Shown here: positions 1 through 8,790 of the stretch, piece by piece
How positions within the stretch are numbered: the stretch's first letter is position 1
Layout: each line of letters begins with the position of its first letter
Assembly: GCA_038521345.1 (NCBI GenBank)
Contig: JBCBKU010000004.1
Coordinates: 179,280-243,279 of the forward strand
Direction: 5' to 3'
DNA: 64,000 nucleotides
Source: JBCBKU01 sp038521345
GTDB lineage: Bacteria > Pseudomonadota > Alphaproteobacteria > Rhodobacterales > Rhodobacteraceae
Program-made: the position numbers and the translations under genes
The notes under the pieces: model-generated
Seen by the model: only the letters and a program-made list of their open reading frames with translations
Database searches by the model: none
What the model was told of the DNA's origin: nothing

Positions 1-2
1 GC

Positions 3-917
3 TGGACCCTTCCCGTCGGTGTCGTCGCAACCGCTGAGGCGGGGCTGGCCCTTGATGCGGTTTTCGTCGGGCAGGACCCGACATTCGAGGATTCAACGAC
101 CCGCAGCGTTCCATCGGCAAGTTTCGAACTGCGCTGGCCGCTCCACCGGACCGAGACCGGGGGTGCCTTGCATCTGGTCGAACCGATCGTTCAACTCGCA
201 TGGGCCGAGACCTATGGCGGCGAGGTGCCGAACGAAGACAGCACCGCGGTCGAGTTTGACGAAGGCAACCTGTTCTCCCTGTCCCGCTTTCCGGGCCGCG
301 ACGCATATGAAGAAGGGCTTCGGCTGAATGTCGGCCTGTCCTGGACACGGTCGGACCCGGACGGGTGGTCCATCGGGTCGACCGTCGGACGGGTGGTGCG
401 CTTTAGTGGGTCCAGCAACCAGTTCGGCGCGGATACCGGGCTCGACGGGGACCTGTCCGATTGGCTTTTGTCCTTTCAGGTCAATGCCTCCGACCAATTG
501 TCTGTCACCAACAGGTCCATCATCAACGACGGTCTTGATGTGTCGCGTTCCGAGACCCGGCTGGCACTCGCGACGGACCGTTCGGATCTGGCGGCAACAT
601 ATATCTGGCTGGCGGCCGAACCCTTCGAGAACCGGTTCGAGGATTCCTCGGAGCTTGCGCTCGATGCCGGCTACATGTTCAATCGCTTCTGGACCGGCGC
701 CTTCGACGTTCGGTATGAGACCGATGTCGACCGGGCGACCTCGGCCGGAGTGGGGCTGAAATACGAGAACGAATGTTTCGCGGTCGATCTGAACTTTTCG
801 CGTCGCTTTACCTCGTCAGACGAGGTCGAGCCCATTACAGAACTTGGCGTGCAGGTGTCCCTGTCGGGTTTTGGCACGCGTGGACGGTCGGAAAGGGTGC
901 GCCGATGCGCGCGCTGA
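3..917 (+). CDS. lptD: LPS-assembly protein LptD, C-terminal part (5' end outside window)
   Basis: LptD is the outer-membrane beta-barrel that inserts lipopolysaccharide into the outer leaflet together with LptE. The frame is open from base 3, so the gene enters from the left, and about 304 C-terminal residues are present. They show the alternating polar/aromatic pattern of barrel strands (for example RLNVGLSWTRSDPDGWSIGS and YMFNRFWTGAFDVRYETD) and end in the region LGVQVSLSGFG. The order lptD-surA-pdxA-rsmA that follows is the classical proteobacterial arrangement and supports the call more strongly than the barrel sequence alone. The stop codon overlaps the surA start by 13 nt, so the two are probably co-transcribed and translationally coupled. 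Confidence 0.88.
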   Translation, partial: WTLPVGVVATAEAGLALDAVFVGQDPTFEDSTTRSVPSASFELRWPLHRTETGGALHLVEPIVQLAWAETYGGEVPNEDSTAVEFDEGNLFSLSRFPGRDAYEEGLRLNVGLSWTRSDPDGWSIGSTVGRVVRFSGSSNQFGADTGLDGDLSDWLLSFQVNASDQLSVTNRSIINDGLDVSRSETRLALATDRSDLAATYIWLAAEPFENRFEDSSELALDAGYMFNRFWTGAFDVRYETDVDRATSAGVGLKYENECFAVDLNFSRRFTSSDEVEPITELGVQVSLSGFGTRGRSERVRRCAR

Positions 918-2095
918 TCCCGGTCCTTCTTGCCCTTTTTTTGGCATCAGCCCCGGCGGCCTTGGCACAAAACCCCTTCGCGCCGGTCATTCGGGTGGAT
1001 GACCGTGTGATAACGGCGTGGGAGATTGATCAAAGAGCACGATTTCTCGGCGCACTCAGATCCCCCGGCGATCTTGAGGCAGAAGCGCGCGAGCGCCTGA
1101 TCGACGAACGACTTCAGGTCGATGCCGCGCGGGCCGCGGGAATCGAAGTCACCGAAGCCGAGTACCAGGAGGGGCTGGCCGAGTTCGCCGACCGCGCCTC
1201 GCTGACCTCAGACGCATTTCTCGCGGCCCTTGCCCAGGAGGGGATCGCGGAAGAGACGGTCCGCGATTTCGTGACCGCCGGTCTGGCATGGCGCGCCGCG
1301 GTTCAGGCGCGCTTTGCGGGCGACGTTCGGATCAGCAGCGACGAAATCGACCGGGCCGTTCTCGCGTCGGGTACGGGGGGCGGTGTGCGAGTGCTTCTCT
1401 CAGAGATCATTCTGCCTGCCCGAAACCCCGAAGAAGCCGCCGAGAGCGAGGCGCGCGCCGAGGTCTTGTCTCAGATCACCGGATTTGAGGCATTCGCACG
1501 GGCGGCGCGCGAATTCTCTGCCTCGACCAGTCGCGATCAGGGGGGACGGCTGGACTGGCTTTCCCTGAATGCCCTGCCGCCGGGGATCCGCGCGCAGATC
1601 CTGACGCTGGCACCCGGGCAGGTGACCGAGCCCGTCCGGGTCCCGAACGCTGTCGGCGTGTTCCAGTTGCGGGCGCTGGAAGAGGTGGCGGCGACCGAGA
1701 CAGAAGCGCTGGCACTCGATTTTGCCGAGTTCCTGCCACCCGAAGGGACCAGCGCGGCAACCGTCCTCGCCCGGATCGACACTTGCGACGATCTCTTCGG
1801 CGAGAACTTTGGCCGGCCCGAAGCTGCGCTGTTGCGCGAGGTACGGCCAATCTCTGAAGTTCCAAGCGCACTGAGCCTGACACTCGCACGGCTTGACGAA
1901 AACGAGGCGGTGCTCTTTCAACGCGACGGGCAGACCCGCATTGTCATGCTTTGCGAACGGACCCGTGCAGAGCAATCGGATGAGAGCCGCCGCGAAGTGG
2001 CTGCGCAGCTTCGCAACGCGCGCCTGTCATCGCTGGCCGCCAGCTGGCTCGCGGATTTGCGCGCCGACGCGGTGATCGTCGGTCAGGATGGCTGA
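905..2095 (+). CDS. surA: Periplasmic chaperone / parvulin-type peptidyl-prolyl isomerase SurA
   Basis: SurA escorts unfolded outer-membrane proteins, including LptD, across the periplasm. The chosen ATG gives 396 aa beginning with a typical Sec signal peptide (MRALIPVLLALFLASAPAALAQ, cleaved near residue 22). The open frame extends further upstream, but only inside lptD and without a signal peptide. An N-terminal SurA-like helical region (VDDRVITAWEIDQRARFLGA) is followed by one parvulin domain at roughly residues 160-262, with the motifs FSASTSRDQGGRLDWL and LAPGQVTEPVRV. Enteric SurA has two parvulin domains, so this is the shorter alphaproteobacterial form. Its stop overlaps the pdxA start by 8 nt. 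Confidence 0.9.
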   Translation: MRALIPVLLALFLASAPAALAQNPFAPVIRVDDRVITAWEIDQRARFLGALRSPGDLEAEARERLIDERLQVDAARAAGIEVTEAEYQEGLAEFADRASLTSDAFLAALAQEGIAEETVRDFVTAGLAWRAAVQARFAGDVRISSDEIDRAVLASGTGGGVRVLLSEIILPARNPEEAAESEARAEVLSQITGFEAFARAAREFSASTSRDQGGRLDWLSLNALPPGIRAQILTLAPGQVTEPVRVPNAVGVFQLRALEEVAATETEALALDFAEFLPPEGTSAATVLARIDTCDDLFGENFGRPEAALLREVRPISEVPSALSLTLARLDENEAVLFQRDGQTRIVMLCERTRAEQSDESRREVAAQLRNARLSSLAASWLADLRADAVIVGQDG

Positions 2096-3077
2096 TGCAC
2101 CGCTGGCCCTGACCATGGGCGATCCCGCCGGGATCGGCCCCGAACTGGCGGCCAAATGCTGGGCCGCGCTGAAAGACACGCTTCCCTTTGTCTGGATCGG
2201 CGACCCTGCCACCCTGCCCGGAGGCACACCTTTCAAGGTTCTGGCCACAGCAGGTGAGGCTGCGATGGTCTCGAAGAACGCCTTGCCCGTTCTTGCCCAT
2301 CCCTGCCCCGCTCCGGTGCGGCCGGGACAACCGGACGGGCGAAACTCGGATGCCGTGATCTCGTCGATCAAACGCGGCGTGGATCTTGTTGGATCAGGGG
2401 ATTGCACGGGCTTGTGCACGCTCCCGATCTCGAAAGCTGTGCTTATCGACGGCGCCGCCTTTGCCTATCCCGGCCATACCGAATTTTTGGCGGCGCTGGC
2501 CGGTGTGGATCAGGTCGTCATGATGCTGGCCTCGCCGCTCCTGCGGGTCGTACCTGCGACGATCCACATCCCGCTTGCCGAGGTTCCCGCTGCCCTGAAC
2601 CCCAAAGATCTTGAGTCCACGTTGCGGGTGACCCATGCCGCGCTGATCACGGATTTCGGTGTAGCCAGTCCGCGCATTCTTGTCGCCGGTCTGAACCCAC
2701 ATGCCGGGGAGGACGGCAAGATCGGGACCGAGGACCGGGACGTGATTGCGCCTGTCGTGGCGCGGCTTGCCGCCGAAGGTCTCGACGTTCGCGGACCGGT
2801 ATCGGCCGATACGATGTTTCACGAACCGGCGCGCCGACGCTATGACGCCGCCGTGGCCATGTATCACGATCAGGCACTGATCCCGATCAAGACGCTGGAC
2901 TTTTCGGGCGGCGTCAATGTCACGCTCGGACTACCATTCGTGCGGACCTCGCCGGATCACGGGACCGCGTTCGACATCGCGGGCACTGGCGCGGCCGATC
3001 CGACCTCAACCGTCGCCGCCCTGCGCCTCGCGGCCGACATGGCGCAGCAACGGGCGGCGCATGCGTCCGCGACGTGA
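2088..3077 (+). CDS. pdxA: 4-hydroxythreonine-4-phosphate dehydrogenase
   Basis: PdxA oxidises 4-phosphohydroxy-L-threonine with NAD(P)+ in the DXP-dependent pyridoxal phosphate pathway; the product decarboxylates to the substrate of PdxJ. The 329-aa length matches the family. It starts with the family signature LALTMGDPAGIGPEL, and the three metal-binding histidines are visible in AYPGHTEFLAAL, LNPHAGEDGKIG and AMYHDQALIPIKTL. The C-terminal VRTSPDHGTAFDIAG motif is intact. The start lies inside the end of surA, consistent with coupling. pdxA between surA and rsmA is the usual arrangement. Confidence 0.97.
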   Translation: MADAPLALTMGDPAGIGPELAAKCWAALKDTLPFVWIGDPATLPGGTPFKVLATAGEAAMVSKNALPVLAHPCPAPVRPGQPDGRNSDAVISSIKRGVDLVGSGDCTGLCTLPISKAVLIDGAAFAYPGHTEFLAALAGVDQVVMMLASPLLRVVPATIHIPLAEVPAALNPKDLESTLRVTHAALITDFGVASPRILVAGLNPHAGEDGKIGTEDRDVIAPVVARLAAEGLDVRGPVSADTMFHEPARRRYDAAVAMYHDQALIPIKTLDFSGGVNVTLGLPFVRTSPDHGTAFDIAGTGAADPTSTVAALRLAADMAQQRAAHASAT

Positions 3078-3089
3078 TCCGAGCGCCCC

Positions 3090-3929
3090 ATGAGCGCGAT
3101 CGACACCCTGCCGCCACTGCGCGATGTCATTCGCGACCACGGCCTTCAGGCCAAAAAATCTCTCGGCCAGAACTTTCTTCTTGATCTCAACCTGACCGCC
3201 AAGATCGCCCGGCAGGCGGGGGATCTGAGGGGGTGCGACGTTCTTGAGGTGGGGCCGGGTCCCGGTGGTCTGACGCGCGGGCTTCTCGCCGAAGGCGCGC
3301 GTCGGGTGCTTGCGATCGAGCGGGACGCACGCTGTTTGCCGGCACTGGCCGACATTGCCGCGGTCTATCCCGGGCGTCTCGACATTGTCGAAGGCGATGC
3401 GCTTGAAGTGGAACTGACTGGACGCCTGACACCGCCGATCAAGATCGCGGCAAATCTGCCCTACAACGTTGGGACCGAGCTTTTGACAAGGTGGCTTGAT
3501 CCGCCCGACTGGCCGCCTTTCTGGGACAGTCTCACACTCATGTTTCAACGCGAGGTGGCCCAACGGATTGTGGCGGACCCCGGGTCCAAGGCCTATGGCC
3601 GGCTCTCGATCCTTGCGTCCTGGCGCACGGACGCGCGGATCGTCATGGATCTTCCGCCCGAAGCCTTTACCCCGCCGCCCAAGGTCCGTTCCGCCGTGGT
3701 CCATCTGACGGCGTTGCCCGAACCCCGCTACCCGGCCGATGCCGCCGTGCTGCGCCGCGTGGTCGCCCGTGCATTCGGTCAGCGCCGAAAGATGTTGCGG
3801 GCGGCTCTGAAGGGAATCGTGCCCGATCTCGAAGGAGCATTGGAAAGCGCAGGTATTCCACCCACGTCCCGAGCCGAAGACATCGATCTTGAGCGGTTTT
3901 GTGCCCTTGCCCGTGTCGTCGCCGGATAG
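3090..3929 (+). CDS. rsmA: 16S rRNA (adenine1518-N6/adenine1519-N6)-dimethyltransferase
   Basis: RsmA (KsgA) dimethylates two adjacent adenines in helix 45 of 16S rRNA late in 30S assembly, using S-adenosylmethionine. The 279-aa protein has the entry signature KKSLGQNFLLDLNLTAKI, the SAM-binding motif I VLEVGPGPGGLTRGL, the acidic motif AIERDARCL and the catalytic motif IV NLPYNVGTELL. The C-terminal RNA-binding part ends with the usual RAEDIDLERFCALA. It lies 12 nt after pdxA and is the last gene of the operon; the next gene converges on it 6 nt away. Confidence 0.97.
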   Translation: MSAIDTLPPLRDVIRDHGLQAKKSLGQNFLLDLNLTAKIARQAGDLRGCDVLEVGPGPGGLTRGLLAEGARRVLAIERDARCLPALADIAAVYPGRLDIVEGDALEVELTGRLTPPIKIAANLPYNVGTELLTRWLDPPDWPPFWDSLTLMFQREVAQRIVADPGSKAYGRLSILASWRTDARIVMDLPPEAFTPPPKVRSAVVHLTALPEPRYPADAAVLRRVVARAFGQRRKMLRAALKGIVPDLEGALESAGIPPTSRAEDIDLERFCALARVVAG

Positions 3930-3935
3930 GCCTGT

Positions 3936-4610
3936 TTACTCGGCGGCGTCCTGCGCAGGGGCGCTGTCGACGTCGCCCTCCGGCGTCTCTGCTGCCGGAG
4001 TCTCAGTTGCCGGTGTCTCTGCCGCCTTCGCGGTGCCGTTGTTGCGCGGACGACGCTGACGGCGGGGCTTTGGCGAAGAATCCTCCGGTGTTTCGACCAA
4101 GCCGCTGTCGCTTTCGCCCGTCACAAAGGCCGGCAGAGATCCGACGTCCGGCTGCGCTTCTGCACCCGGATCGGTCGGGGCGGCGGCGTCAGTGTCTTGG
4201 GGCTCGGCAGGACGGTTCGCAGCTTCGTCGGCTTCAACACGGGCCTGAGGCTGATCGTCGGAACCATTCTGGCCGCCGTTCTGTGCCCCGTTCTGGCCGC
4301 TTTGGCCCTGAGCCGCGCCGTTGTTCCCGTTGCGCTGCTCGTTCGCCTCGCGCCGCGCTTCCTGTTCGCGCTGAGCCTCGGAAAGAAGGCGCGTATAGTG
4401 CTCGGCATGTTGTTGGAAATTCTCGGTGGCGACCCGGTCGCCGGCCAACTGCGCATCACGGGCAAGTTGGTTGTACTTGTCGATGATCTGCTGCGGCGTG
4501 CCGCGGACCTTACCCTCAGGCCCTGAACTGTCAAACACACGGTTGACGATGTTGCCCATCGAGCGGTTGCGGTTCGACTTCGACCGCGAACGTGACTTCG
4601 AAGATCTCAT
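3936..4610 (-). CDS. DUF4167 domain-containing protein (basic, low-complexity)
   Basis: This is an alphaproteobacterial DUF4167 protein of unknown function. The ATG giving MRSSKSRSRSKSNRNRSMGN is chosen because this basic N-terminus is the conserved beginning of the family; an upstream in-frame ATG would add 9 residues. The 224-aa chain has a conserved region GKVRGTPQQIIDKYNQLARD at about residues 30-80, a Glu/Arg-rich helical stretch, then Asn/Gly/Gln-rich and Pro/Ala/Glu-rich tails of low complexity that look disordered. Arg/Ser-rich ends of this kind suggest RNA binding, but that is inference. It lies downstream of prfA-prmC on the same strand, about 200 nt away. Confidence 0.85.
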   Translation of the reverse strand: MRSSKSRSRSKSNRNRSMGNIVNRVFDSSGPEGKVRGTPQQIIDKYNQLARDAQLAGDRVATENFQQHAEHYTRLLSEAQREQEARREANEQRNGNNGAAQGQSGQNGAQNGGQNGSDDQPQARVEADEAANRPAEPQDTDAAAPTDPGAEAQPDVGSLPAFVTGESDSGLVETPEDSSPKPRRQRRPRNNGTAKAAETPATETPAAETPEGDVDSAPAQDAAE

Positions 4611-4808
4611 ATGGTCTCTGAATCCAGCCTTTGTCATGCACTCGCAGCGTGTCTTTCAGCCTTGGCCCGGACACGGACCCTTAGAAGCTGCGATGTTCGG
4701 CATATGGCGAGGGGGACAGAATGTCCCACCGCCCCGCGCCGTTCAGTAATCACGGGATTGCCGCCGATACAAGGGATTTCTCGGCCCATCGCCCAAGATC
4801 GGCGGCTT

Positions 4809-5648
4809 TCAAGGCATTTTTGCCCGTGCCGCGACGACGCGATCTCTTCCATCAAGATCGGGATGGACCACAACGGAATCAAGACCGGCGCCTTGCAAAA
4901 GTGCTGACACTGCTGCGCCCTGAGCCTGCCCGATCTCGACAAGGATCCGTCCCCCGGGCGTAAGGTAGCGCGCGGCGTCGGCGGAAATCGCGCGATACGC
5001 CGTCAGACCGTCAGCCCCGTCCGTCAGCGCCTGAGCCGGCTCCCAGTCGCGCACTTCGGGCGCTAACCCGGCCATTTCCGCGGCCGCGATATAGGGCGGG
5101 TTTGATACGATCAGGTCGAACCGCCCCGTCACTCCTGCCCACCAATCGGCTTCCTGGATCCGGGCCCGGTCGGACACACCAAGCGCAATCGCGTTCGACT
5201 CGGCAATCGCGCGGGCGGCCTCGGACACGTCGGTGCCGGTGCCAATGGCCCCGGGGCGCTCGGCCAACAACGTGACCAGAAGGCATCCCGACCCCGTCCC
5301 GAGGTCCAGCACCGTCTCGAATGGGTCCGCTAGGGCAAGCGCCACAAGCGTCTCGGTCTCGGGACGCGGGTCAAGGACATCCCCCGTCAAATGGAACTCA
5401 CGCCCCCAGAACAGGCGACGGCCGGTGATATGGCTGACCGGTTCGCGGCGAACCCTGCGGGCAACGCCTTCGCCGAAAAGCCGCGCGGCCTCGTGTCCCA
5501 ACTTTTCCGGCAGCGCCAATGCCAGCCTGTCCGCCGGTTCGTTGATCGCCCATGACAGCAGCCGTCGCGCATCGCGTTCGGGCGTCTCAACACCGGCCTC
5601 GCGCAGCGTACGCACGGCCACGCGCAGGGCGTCGGATCCGGATGTCAT
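4809..5648 (-). CDS. prmC: Peptide chain release factor N5-glutamine methyltransferase
   Basis: PrmC methylates the glutamine of the GGQ motif in release factors, which raises termination efficiency. The 279-aa protein has the N-terminal helical substrate-binding domain (WAINEPADRLALALPEKLG), the PVSHITGRRLFWGREF segment, SAM motif I VLDLGTGSGCLLVTLLAE and the catalytic NPPY tetrapeptide in DLIVSNPPYIAAAEM. Its start codon overlaps the stop of prfA by 4 nt (ATGA), so enzyme and substrate are translated from one message. Confidence 0.96.
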   Translation of the reverse strand: MTSGSDALRVAVRTLREAGVETPERDARRLLSWAINEPADRLALALPEKLGHEAARLFGEGVARRVRREPVSHITGRRLFWGREFHLTGDVLDPRPETETLVALALADPFETVLDLGTGSGCLLVTLLAERPGAIGTGTDVSEAARAIAESNAIALGVSDRARIQEADWWAGVTGRFDLIVSNPPYIAAAEMAGLAPEVRDWEPAQALTDGADGLTAYRAISADAARYLTPGGRILVEIGQAQGAAVSALLQGAGLDSVVVHPDLDGRDRVVAARAKMP

Positions 5649-6700
5649 ACCCCTTCCGCCGCGAGTTTGGCCGCCTGATCGGCGGCAGTGAGCGCCTCGA
5701 TCACCTCGTCAAGATCCCCCGCCATGACCTGATCGAGTTTGTAGAGCGTCAGGTTGATCCGGTGATCGGTCATCCGACCCTGCGGGAAGTTGTACGTGCG
5801 GATGCGTTCCGACCGGTCGCCCGAGCCCACTTGTGCCTTGCGGTCTGCCGCACGTGCCTCGTCGGCGCGCTGGCGTTCAAGGTCATAGAGCCGCGTCCGC
5901 AGGACTTGCATTGCAATGGCGCGGTTCTGGTGCTGCGACTTTTCCGAACTTGTCACCACAATGCCCGTCGGAATGTGAGTGATCCGGACCGCACTGTCGG
6001 TGGTATTGACATGCTGACCTCCGGCACCGCTGGCCCGCATCGTATCGATCCGGATGTCGGTGGCGGGTATGTCGATGTCCACGTCTTCGGCTTCGGGCAG
6101 CACGGCAACCGTGGCGGCCGATGTGTGAATGCGGCCTCCGGATTCCGTTTCGGGTACACGCTGGACCCGGTGGACCCCGCTTTCGTATTTCAGCCGTGCA
6201 AAAACCCCCTCGCCCCGCACGGCGATCACGGCCTCGCGGACGCCCCCGAGTTCGCTTTCGGCCAGTTCGATGACCTCGACCCGCCAACCCCGACCCTCTG
6301 AAAACCGCTGGTACATCCGAAGCAGGTCACCCGCAAAAAGCGCCGCTTCGTCGCCTCCGGTGCCGGGCCGGATTTCGACAATGGCCGGCCGGGCGTCAGC
6401 AGCATCTTTCGGCAAAAGTGCGAGCCGCAGCCCCTGTTCAACTTCAGGCAGCCGCGCCTTCAGCTCGGGCAGTTCCTCTTCAGCCAGCGCCTTCATTTCG
6501 GGATCCGAAAGCATGGCTTCGGCCGCATCAATATCCGCCAAAAGCTCGCGGTAAGTGTCAATCTCAGCCACCACCGGTTTCAGCTCTGCATATTCTCGAG
6601 ACAGATCGGCGATTTCATCCGCCGCCGCGCCACCAGCCATCTTGGCTTCGAGGAAACCGAAGCGTTGGGCAATCTGATCAAGTCTGTCGAGCGGAACCAT
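5645..6700 (-). CDS. prfA: Peptide chain release factor 1
   Basis: RF1 reads UAA and UAG stop codons and triggers peptidyl-tRNA hydrolysis on the ribosome. The 351-aa chain shows the catalytic GGQ loop (MRASGAGGQHVNTTDSAV) and the codon-recognition tripeptide of the P-x-T class in RVPETESGGRIHTSAAT; this tripeptide separates RF1 from RF2, which has SPF. The N-terminal coiled coil and the C-terminal LTLYKLDQVMAGDLDEV are complete. It is followed with 4-nt overlap by prmC. The roughly 300 nt upstream hold no gene on this strand, so the promoter should be there. Confidence 0.97.
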   Translation of the reverse strand: MVPLDRLDQIAQRFGFLEAKMAGGAAADEIADLSREYAELKPVVAEIDTYRELLADIDAAEAMLSDPEMKALAEEELPELKARLPEVEQGLRLALLPKDAADARPAIVEIRPGTGGDEAALFAGDLLRMYQRFSEGRGWRVEVIELAESELGGVREAVIAVRGEGVFARLKYESGVHRVQRVPETESGGRIHTSAATVAVLPEAEDVDIDIPATDIRIDTMRASGAGGQHVNTTDSAVRITHIPTGIVVTSSEKSQHQNRAIAMQVLRTRLYDLERQRADEARAADRKAQVGSGDRSERIRTYNFPQGRMTDHRINLTLYKLDQVMAGDLDEVIEALTAADQAAKLAAEGV

Positions 6701-6998
6701 GGCCCTGCCTTCGACCCGATCCGGTCCAGCGCGTCAAGGCCTAGGCCGACCTCGGTCGTCGGGATGTGCCGAGACGCCCCGGTCCTGTCCCGGTGCCGGC
6801 GGCACTCCGTCCGGACTGCCCACCCGGCTGGATGGCGCGCTGAGTCGTCCGCATCGCTGCCATGCACAGTGAACCCGCACATACAGGCGCCACCGAGTGC
6901 CTCTTGCATTGGCAATCGCTTCCAGCAGCGGCAAAATGCATGCCCCGCATCCATCTTGCCCATTGGCAGGCCGCGAAATTGCGGTTTAGGCTGTCAAA
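6701..6998. other. Intergenic region between prfA and a small secreted-protein gene
   Basis: This stretch of about 300 bases separates two divergent genes and should carry both promoters. I see no convincing gene, tRNA or terminator in it. Open frames on both strands lack recognisable protein features and look like high-GC noise. Confidence 0.5.
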
Positions 6999-7277
6999 AT
7001 GTGGCGCGCATTGATCATATCCGTGCTTTCCGTCGCTCCGGCCGCTGCCGAAGAGCTCTATCCACCGCTCGTTTCGGACTACTACTGCACGGATTCCTCG
7101 GGCTCCCGCGTTGAACTGGGCGATGTCATCTGCATCCAGGCGAGTTGCCAGACATGGATGGCGCGGTGCGAGATGTCGCTGAACAACCCGATGTGGCGAA
7201 AGGTTCAGGAAGGCTGCCCGGCCGTCGAGGCGATGCCGTCACTCCTCGACAGACTGCAGCGCCTTGATCCAGCCTGA
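6999..7277 (+). CDS. Small secreted cysteine-containing protein, unknown function
   Basis: I do not recognise the family. The 92-aa product begins with a short signal peptide (MWRALIISVLSVAPAAAEEL, likely cleaved after AAA near residue 18), followed by about 74 residues with five cysteines (YYCTDSSGSR, GDVICIQASCQTWMARCEMS, EGCPAVE). Several disulfides in the periplasm are therefore possible. No strong ribosome binding site precedes the ATG. The last 39 nt overlap, on the opposite strand, the 3' end of the DUF1499 gene. It reads like a real conserved small protein because of the clean signal peptide and cysteine spacing. Confidence 0.65.
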   Translation: MWRALIISVLSVAPAAAEELYPPLVSDYYCTDSSGSRVELGDVICIQASCQTWMARCEMSLNNPMWRKVQEGCPAVEAMPSLLDRLQRLDPA

Positions 7278-7691
7278 AACCCGCGCAGCATTCACCCCAA
7301 GATCCGACTGACCGAACCGCGCCCGCGCGACAAGTGTCAGCGCGGTGCCCTCCGCAACACTTTGCGCCTCGACGGTGGTCAGGTCGGGAAACCCGAACAC
7401 GAAGCTGCGCGTAACATAGGTGATCCGCCCCTCCTCGGTGCTACCTGCCAAATGTCGGGTCCGAGGTGTCCCGAGGACCAGTGCGTCGAAGCGGGCCAGC
7501 GCATCCGCGGCCGGCGCCGCGACTACGGGCGCGTCAGGCTGCAAAAGGCGCAGACCGCTTCCCCCGGGATCCGGCGCGGCCTCTGGCGAAACATGCCAGC
7601 GCGCAGGGTCGAGGGGGGGTAGGCGAAAGACGATCAAGAGCCCGCCCAAAACGAGAGCTGCGAGAAGGAAAGCGTTTGCGGACCAGGTCAT
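7239..7691 (-). CDS. DUF1499 family membrane-anchored protein
   Basis: The product matches the DUF1499 family (function unknown) through the segment RHLAGSTEEGRITYVTRSFV, followed by GFPDLTTVEAQ and the C-terminal SDLGVNAARVSGWIKALQ. The ATG giving MTWSANAFLLAALVLGGLLI is preferred, since it starts directly with a hydrophobic anchor; an upstream start would add 14 unsupported residues. The protein has 150 aa with one N-terminal TM helix and a periplasmic domain. It converges on the small secreted-protein gene with a 39-nt tail-to-tail overlap, and is divergent from mazG. Confidence 0.8.
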   Translation of the reverse strand: MTWSANAFLLAALVLGGLLIVFRLPPLDPARWHVSPEAAPDPGGSGLRLLQPDAPVVAAPAADALARFDALVLGTPRTRHLAGSTEEGRITYVTRSFVFGFPDLTTVEAQSVAEGTALTLVARARFGQSDLGVNAARVSGWIKALQSVEE

Positions 7692-7813
7692 GGGCGGTGA
7701 TGTAAGAGCATTGGGCGCAAGGTCAAAACACATCGCCCGGATCCGCTGGACAAGGACGGGACCTTTTGGAAGAGAGACCGGACGCCCTTCACCGCCGCCA
7801 GACGGATGATCCC

Positions 7814-8635
7814 ATGCCCGACGCCTCCGACACCCTTGTCCACGACCCCGATGGCGGCTTGCCTCGCCTGATCGAGATCATGCGCCGCCTGCGCGATCCC
7901 GAGACAGGCTGTCCATGGGATATAGAGCAAACCTTCGACTCGATCGCCCCCTACACCATCGAGGAAGCCTATGAGGTCGCCGACGCGATCGCGCGCGAAG
8001 ATTGGGATGCGCTGGAGGGCGAACTCGGCGACCTCCTGCTCCAAACGGTCTATCATACCGCCATGGGCTCCGAAGCGGGACGGTTCACGTTCCAAAGCGT
8101 TGCCAACCGGATCGCCGACAAGATGGTCGCCCGGCATCCTCATGTGTTCGGAACGGAAAGCCGCGACAAGAGCGCCGAAGACCAGACCCGGGACTGGGAA
8201 ACCCAGAAGGCAAGGGAACGCGGGACTGCCCGGACCCTTGACGGGGTCGCGATCACGCTTCCGGCGCTGCTTCGCGCGGTCAAGCTTCAGAGACGCGCCG
8301 CCCGGGTGGGCTTCGACTGGCCGGAGACGGAACAGGTGCTCGACAAGCTGGCCGAAGAGGCCCGTGAACTGGTCGAGGCCAAGTCATCTGCCGACAAAGC
8401 GCACCTTGTCGAAGAGATGGGAGATTTTCTTTTTGTGGCCGCGAACCTCGCGCGCCATCTCGGGATCGATCCCGAAGAGGCGCTCCGCGGCGCCAATGCC
8501 AAATTCACCCGACGCTTCGAGGCGATCGAGGACGCGCTCGCGGCCACAGGCCGCCGCCCCGAAGACAGCACACTCGCCGAGATGGACGCGCTCTGGGACG
8601 CGGCCAAGACCGCCGAACGCACAGCCGGCCATTAG
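7814..8635 (+). CDS. mazG: Nucleoside triphosphate pyrophosphohydrolase MazG
   Basis: MazG hydrolyses NTPs to NMP and pyrophosphate, cleaning the nucleotide pool and damping (p)ppGpp responses. The 273-aa protein has two MazG domains. The N-terminal one carries CPWDIEQTFDSIAPYTIEEA and the metal-binding acidic pattern in ALEGELGDLLLQTVYH. The C-terminal one has KLAEEARELVEAK and HLVEEMGDFLFVAANLARHL. The ATG at MPDASDTLVH is chosen because the region before it lacks family residues. It stands alone on its strand, with a hairpin-rich spacer downstream. Confidence 0.95.
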   Translation: MPDASDTLVHDPDGGLPRLIEIMRRLRDPETGCPWDIEQTFDSIAPYTIEEAYEVADAIAREDWDALEGELGDLLLQTVYHTAMGSEAGRFTFQSVANRIADKMVARHPHVFGTESRDKSAEDQTRDWETQKARERGTARTLDGVAITLPALLRAVKLQRRAARVGFDWPETEQVLDKLAEEARELVEAKSSADKAHLVEEMGDFLFVAANLARHLGIDPEEALRGANAKFTRRFEAIEDALAATGRRPEDSTLAEMDALWDAAKTAERTAGH

Positions 8636-8684
8636 CCCCGCCACCGGGTCCGGCACAGTCCGCGGGGGCCCGGGCAGCCCGAGG

Positions 8685-8740
8685 CGCCGGCCGCAAGGCC
8701 GGTGGCGAGATAAGGGGAATGCGCCGAAGGCGCGCCTTTT
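8685..8740 (+). terminator. Tandem hairpins after mazG (possible terminator)
   Basis: Two stem-loops follow each other in the mazG-nucleoside hydrolase spacer. The first has an 8-bp arm pair at 8685-8692/8697-8704 with a GCAA loop and one G-U pair. The second has a 5-bp pair at 8721-8725/8729-8733 with loop GAA, followed by GCCTTTT. The T-run is short, so termination is plausible but not certain. Confidence 0.4.
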
Positions 8741-8790
8741 GGTGGTCTTCGGCTTTACAAGCTCCCGGCAAGAGGCCACCGTCCGCGCAT

